From the NCBI GenBank assembly GCA_027627225.1, contig CM051028.1:22047864-22111863 (forward strand): a stretch of 64,000 nt of DNA. The letters run 5' to 3'. The DNA is from Congeria kusceri (Eukaryota > Mollusca > Bivalvia > Myida > Dreissenidae). This document shows positions 58,433 to 64,000 of the stretch, piece by piece. Every line of letters starts with the position of its first letter. The stretch's first letter is position 1. Below the pieces are notes generated by a model, which was given only the letters and a program-made list of their open reading frames with translations, had not been told where the DNA came from and ran no database searches. A program made the position numbers and the translations under genes.

Positions 58433-61400
58433 TCACATTGAGCACAACGTGCTCATGGTGAGCTTTTAGGATCGCCTTTTGTCCGTCGTCCGTCGTGCGT
58501 CGTGCGTCGTGTGTCAACATTTTCGTTCAAAGAACATCTCCTCCTAAACCACTGGGCAGATTTTCATCAAACTACACGGGAATGATCCTTGGGTGACCCT
58601 CTTTCAAAATTGTTCAAATCGTTCCGGTCCGCTGCATATGTAGGTCACCAGAACTAAAATAGATTTAAAAACTGAAAATTTTATAAATCTCCTTCTCTGA
58701 AGCCACAAGGCTTGGAGCTTTCATATTGGATATGTGACATCCTCTAGTGGTCCTCCACAAAGACTGTTCAAATGAAGCCCCTGGGGTCAAAACTGCCCAC
58801 ACCCCGGGGTTACATGGTTTATATAGACTTGAATAGCAAAATTACTTTAAAAATCTTCTTCTCTGAAACCGAAAGGCTCAGAGGTTTCATATTTGGTTTG
58901 TAACATTGTATAGTGGTCCACTACGAAGATTGTTCAAATGATGCCCATAGGGTCAAAACTTCCCACACCCTGAGGCTCACATGGTTTATAAAATGTTTCA
59001 TATTTGGTATGTAACATTGTATAGTGGTAGTCTACAAAAATTGTTCAAATGATGCCCCTGGGGTCAAAACTGCCCACACCCCGGGGTTACATGGTTTATA
59101 TAGACTTGAATAGCAAAATTACTTTAAAAATCTTCTCCTCTGAAACCGCAAGGCTCAGAGGTTTCATATTTGGTTTGTAACATTGTATAGTGGTCCACTA
59201 CGAAGATTGTTCAAATGAAGCCCATAGGGTCAAAACTTCCCACACCCTGAGGCTCACATGGTTTATATGATGTTTCATATTTGGAATGTAACATTGTATA
59301 GTGGTAGTCTACAAAAATTGTTCAAATGTGCCACTGGGGTCAAAACTGGCCACAACCCGGGGGTCACATGGTTTATATAGACTTGAATAGCAAAATGACT
59401 TTAACAATCTTCTTCTCTGAAACCGCAAGGCCTAGGGATTTCATATTTGGTATGTAACATTGTAGAGTAGTCCTCTACAAAGATTGTTCAAATGATGCCC
59501 CTGGGGTCAAAACTGCCCACACCCCGGGGGTTTATATAGACTTGAATAGCAAAATGACTTTAAAAATCTTCTCCTCTGAAACCGCAAGGCTCAGAGGTTT
59601 CATATTTGGTTTGTAACATTGTATAGTGGTCCACTACGAAGATTGTTCAAATGATGCCCCTAGGGTCAAAACTGCCCACACCCCTGAGGCTCACGTGGTT
59701 TATATAGACTTAAATAGCAAAATGACTTTGAAAATCTTCTCTGAAACCGCAAGGCGTAAATGTTCATATTTGGTATGTAACATTGTATAGTGGTAGTTTA
59801 CAAAGATTGTTCAAAGGATGCCCCTGGGGTCAAAACTGGCCACAACCCGGGGGTCACATGGTTTATATAGACTTCAATAGCAAAATGACTTTTAAAATCT
59901 TCTTCTCTGAAACCGCAAGGCCCAGAGGATTCATATTTGGTATGTAACATTGTATCGTGGTCCTCTACAAAGATTGTTCAAATGATGCCCCTGGGGTCAA
60001 AACTGGGCACACCCCGGGGGTCACATGTTTTATATCGACTTTAATAGCAAAATGATTTTAAAAATCTTCTTCTCTGAAACCGTAAGGCCCAGAGATTTCA
60101 TATTTGGTATGTAATATGGTATAGTGGTCCTCTACAAAGATTGTTCAAATGATGCCCCTGGGGTCAAAACTGGCTACACCCTATGGCTCATATGTTTTAT
60201 ATAGACTTAAATAGCAAAATGGCTTTAAAAATATTCTCCTCTGAAACCGCAAGCCTCATATTTGGTACGTAACATTGTATAGTGGTCCTCTACAAAGATT
60301 GTTCACATGATACCCTTGGGGTCAAAACTGGCTACACCCCGGGGGTCACAATGTTTATATAGACTTAAATATTAAAATGACTTCAAAAATCTTCTCCTCT
60401 GAAACCGCAAGGCTCAGAGGATTTATATTTGGTATGTAATTGTATAGTGATCCTCTACAAAATTGTTCAAATGATGCCCCTGGAATCAAAACTGGGCACA
60501 CCCAGGGGGTCACATGTTTTATATAGACTTTAATAGCAAAATGACTTTTAAAATCTTCTTCTCTGAAACCGTAAGGTCCAGAGGTTTAATACTTGGTATG
60601 TAAGCTTGTATAGTGGTCCTCTACAAAAAATTGTTCAAAATGATGCCCGTGGGCTTAAAACTGGCCACACCCATGGCTCATGTGGTTTATATAGACTTAA
60701 ATAGCAAAATGACTTTTAAAATCTTCTCCTCTGAAACCGCAAGGCCCAGAGGTTTCATATTTGGTATGTAATATTGCATAGTGGTCCTCTACACAGATTG
60801 TTCAAATGATGCCATTGGGGTCAAAACTGGCCACATTCCGGGGGTCACAATGTTTATATAGACTTAAATAGCAAAATGACTTTAAAAATCTTCTTCTCTG
60901 AAACGGCATGGCCCAGAGGTTTCATTTTTGGTATGTAATGTTGTATAGTGGTCCTCTACAAGATTGCGCAAATGATGCCCATGGGACCAAAACTGGCCAC
61001 ACCCTTGGGCTCACATGGTTTATATGGACGTAAATGGCTAATGATTTAAAAAGTCTTCTCCTCTGAAACCACAAGGCCCAGAGGTTTCATATTTGGTTGG
61101 AAACATTATATCGAGACCTCGATTGGGATTGCATATGGGGTGGGTGGGGTCAAGGTCACTGTTACTAAAAATATATAAAAAGTTTCTGCTCAATAACTTT
61201 AAACACATTGAGATATATCAATGAAACTTTATACAAAGATACCTTATATCAAGACCTCGCTTAGGATTGCATATAAGGTGGGTGGGGTCGAGTTCATGGT
61301 CAATGTTACTAAAAATAGAAAAATCGTTTCCGGTAAATATCTTTAGAACGCATTGAGCTATTTTAATGAAACTTAATACATAAAAACCTTATATCGAGAC

Positions 61401-62229
61401 CTTGCTTGGGATTGCATATGGGGTGGTATGGGTAAAGGTCAAGTTCACCGTTACTTAAAATAGAATAATAATTTCCGCTAAATATCTTGAGAACGAATTG
61501 AGCTATTTTAATGAAATTTAATACAGAAATACCTTATACTGAGGTCTTGCTTGGGATATCATATGGGGTGGGTGGGGTGAAGGTCCCTGCTACTAAAATT
61601 AGAAAAACACTTTTGCTCAATCGCTTGAGAACGTATTAAGATATGTTAATGAAACTTCATACATAATATCTTATATCAAGACCTCGCATGGGATTGCATG
61701 TCGGGTGGGTGGGGTCAAGGTCAGCATTACTAAAACTAGACTGAAATTTTTGCGTTGATTTTGATGCATTTCGTTCGAAAAATTTGGTTGTCGTGGCATT
61801 TCCACGTTTCTTGTAATTTGTATGAAACATTGTATAGTGGTCCTCTACAAAGATTGTTCAAATGATGCCCCTGGGGTAAAATATGGCCACGCCCTGTGTG
61901 TCACATAGTTTATATAGATTTAATTTGCAAAATGACTTTAGAAATCTTCTCCTCTAAAACCGCAAGGTCCAGTGGTTTAATATTTGGTATATAATATTAT
62001 ATAGTGGCCCTCTACAAATATTGTTCAAATTATACCCCTGGGGTAGAAAGTGGCCACGCCCTGTTGGTCATATGGTTTATATAGACTATATAAATCTCCT
62101 GAAACTGCAAGTCCCAGATCTTTATACTCAGGTTGGTGCTTTAATGCCATTTGGCCCTCTTGTTATAAGCCATTATGATGCTTTTAACTCAGGTGAGCGA
62201 CCTAGGGCCATCGTGGCCCTCTTGTTTTC
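58433..62229. repeat. 3.8-kb compound dispersed repeat with internal tandem units
   Basis: It begins 'TTAGCTCACATTGAGCACAA' and 'GTGAGCTTTTAGGATCGCC', then (GTCCGTC/GTGCGTC)n, and ends 'CTCAGGTGAGCGACCTAGGG' and 'GGCCCTCTTG'. Inside, a unit of about 159-170 bp ('CTCTGAAACCGCAAGGC', 'CATTGTATAGTGGTCCTCTA', 'TGATGCCCCTGGGGTCAAAA') repeats about 16 times to 61105. A second unit of about 130-150 bp ('ATATCGAGACCTCG', 'GGATTGCATATGGGGTGGG') repeats five times to 61750. The first unit then resumes to 62090. Non-coding. I recognise the end motifs from molluscan genomes. Confidence 0.88.
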
Positions 62230-62783
62230 TATTTTCTACTAAAAATGCAAAATTATATGTTTAATAGACCTCAAACCAACATTTTTGAAAACGCAGCAAA
62301 TTACACATGTCGAAAGGAATTATTTTATGCCATTAATGTTCTAATTGTATGTAAAATATGTCTTAACACGTTCAAATTAATCAATTAGCTGTTTCAATTT
62401 CCACCATGTCACGACTTATAAAAGTCCTCACGTTTTGAAATGCGTTTTGACTTCATACCTCTCTACATTGTTGGAAGGTAAAATTGTTTCCGAATCGCAC
62501 TACATTGTCCGATTTTTGAAACAGTGTCTCAAATTGTCATACAACATATAAACCCAACTCACCTTCTATAATTGTTTACTTTTTTATACTACTTCCTGTC
62601 ATTGGCGCCACCTCGGAAGTATAATTGTGTTTTTTTTTCCAATGCATCTCCAAACAGAGGTGGCGCCAGTGATTACAGACCGTGATACAATCTACTTGCT
62701 TAAAAGCGCGATAACAAAATTATTACAAACAACTCATTTCTGCATTATGTAGCGCAATTAAACCACGTGTTCACTATATTTAA
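62230..62783. other. Non-coding stretch with one hairpin
   Basis: 'CATTGGCGCCACCTC' at 62600-62614 is inverted at about 62659-62674 as 'GAGGTGGCGCCAGTG'. A GC-rich hairpin stem of about 14 bp with a 45-bp loop is possible. Nothing else seen. Confidence 0.6.
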
Positions 62784-63272
62784 AGGGACCTGTTCACAGA
62801 TTGTCGAACTGACAGTTTTTCAACTTTTTTGTCACCGATTCCAAAAATAAAAGGTCAGTGTATAAAAGGGAGCAAACTAACACTACGGACCTAGAAATAT
62901 ACAGTGAAAACCGTTTTGTTTATGAGTAATCATCAGTTGAAATTGATAAAATTATAAAGCGTTTGTAACGCTAAACGATGGAATAATTTGCAGTGTTTCT
63001 GTTGTTTTCGTTGAAACGGTTGACATCACGTGGAACACTTCCATAAAGTAAATAATGCAGGGTGAAATATAGAAGTCGGAATGGCTGAGTGGTTAAGGCA
63101 ATAGCCTTTTAATCCGGAGGTCCCGGGTTCGAATCCCGGTTAGACCAGTTTTTTGTTTAAATACTGTTATTGTTATTATACTTGCGCTTTTTAGTTTCGA
63201 TGCTGAAATCTGTCAAGTTAAGACTTTTAATGGCATACTTAAAAAAATGCGAACATCTGTGAACAAGTCCCT
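62784..63272 (+). mobile_element. TTAA-flanked inverted-repeat element with tRNA-like core
   Basis: Ends AGGGACCTGTTCACAGAT and ATCTGTGAACAAGTCCCT are inverse (one mismatch), with TTAA directly outside both (62780-62783; 63273-63276). The centre carries a tRNA-related Pol III promoter (63074-63147). It combines a DNA-transposon-like structure with a SINE-like promoter. A truncated relative is at 8305-8520. Confidence 0.82.
63074..63147 (+). other. tRNA-like Pol III promoter segment
   Basis: A box TGGCTGAGTGG (63082-63092) and perfect B box GGTTCGAATCC (63126-63136). The T-arm pairs well (CCGGG/CCCGG), but the anticodon stem (ATAGC versus TCCGG) and part of the acceptor stem do not. It is therefore a tRNA-derived sequence and not a working tRNA. 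Confidence 0.7.
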
Positions 63273-64000
63273 TTAAGTATGACATCACATTGAATCTTTG
63301 ATTTTATCAATGAAACTGACTTCATTCGCTCAATGTTTATCTATGAATCTGACATCATATTGCATTGTTATGATTAATTGACGTCACTGAAACGCACGCG
63401 TGAATGTACTAAGCGGAAAAAGGACGGAGTATAGATAAATAGAGAATATATGGTTTGTGACTTTGATATCATGTGATATTAGACGATATCACATGATATC
63501 AAATGTCACCAACCAACACAATATGCAAATGAGACAGCCTGAAGACGTATACTTGCGTCGATGCATAGTTACGCATGAAAAATAGTTCTAGACAAAATCA
63601 ACAACAATAACATTTTAAGACACATTTAATAAATACACAAAAAATGAAGCGAGAAATGGTTACTCATTGTAACATTGAACGAAATATAAATACATTTACA
63701 TTATTTTATCTATTAACACACACAACAAGTACACTGCAGTCGACATGATGATTAATGACTTTTCAAACGTTTATGTGTGTTATGTTAACATTAAATAACG
63801 TGGGTCTAACAAAAAACAACAACAGCGGATTTAAAAGTAAAACAAACGTGGATTTATTAGCAAATGGGTCGTTAATCAACATTTCCATCAGTGCATAATG
63901 CGTTCAAAGTTGAGATGGGCCTACTGATAAACTATCCCCCATATGTGACGTCAAAGTGGGTGGGGAACGCAGGATTCGGAGATGCAGCTTGCCGTGATTG
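63273..64000. other. Non-coding right edge
   Basis: A perfect small palindrome 'TTTGATATCATGTGATAT' / 'ATATCACATGATATCAAA' lies at 63462-63503 with a 6-base loop. No gene recognised up to the window end. Confidence 0.55.

Noticed and set aside
63074..63147. Functional tRNA (anticodon TTT)
   Set aside because: Anticodon stem and part of the acceptor stem do not pair, and the segment sits inside a mobile element.

Overview
The window is eukaryotic and animal. It is AT-rich, its genes are split by introns with GT/AG boundaries, and it is dense with mobile-element debris and simple repeats. Several dispersed repeats look molluscan: a GC-rich palindromic MITE present five times (about 10.3, 12.5, 21.2, 25.3 and 48.7 kb), TTAA-flanked elements ending in AAGTCCCTTTAA, and a long repeat at 58.4-62.2 kb whose ends carry 'TTAGCTCAC...GAGCACAACGTGC' and '...GGCCATCGTGGCCCTCTTG'. 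I recognise the palindromic MITE as typical of dreissenid mussels (zebra/quagga), so a bivalve, probably Dreissena, is my best guess. That assignment is from memory, not from a search.

Layout. 0-17.7 kb: no gene recognised. It holds MITEs, tRNA-derived elements and a 1.15-kb (AGT)n array, and probably lies downstream of, or inside the first intron of, the next gene. 17.7-18.5 kb (minus): first coding exon of a SIX4/5-class homeobox transcription factor, containing the whole SIX domain and homeodomain and ending in a clean splice donor. Later exons are not visible, so intron 1 probably runs out of the left edge. 18.5-34.7 kb: non-coding, with a TTAA-flanked 1.5-kb inverted-repeat element, a 1.9-kb 39-bp minisatellite, a pentanucleotide satellite and a 1.9-kb inverted-repeat element. 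34.7-39.8 kb (plus): a three-exon integrase-core (DDE-type) gene remnant broken by a frameshift and a nonsense codon. A 1.07-kb inverted-repeat element follows directly.

42.5-49.95 kb (minus): the main complete gene. I reconstruct 13 exons, 822 codons plus stop, giving a signal peptide, six Ig-like domain exons, one membrane helix and a 180-residue cytoplasmic tail. All ectodomain exons are phase 1-1. The tail contains a tandemly duplicated pair of microexons (34+47 nt, twice) and ends in an exon made mostly of a 39-bp minisatellite that is translated as 13-residue Ser/Thr-rich repeats. This is the most interesting object in the window.

50-64 kb: a broken tetraspan-like fragment (52.0-52.4 kb), a multiply frameshifted copy of a dispersed invertebrate protein family with possible PIN/FEN-like acidic motifs (55.2-57.85 kb), the 3.8-kb complex repeat, and a TTAA-flanked inverted-repeat element carrying a tRNA-like Pol III promoter. 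No functional links are visible between the SIX gene, the Ig receptor and the remnants. They appear to be ordinary neighbours in a repeat-rich region.
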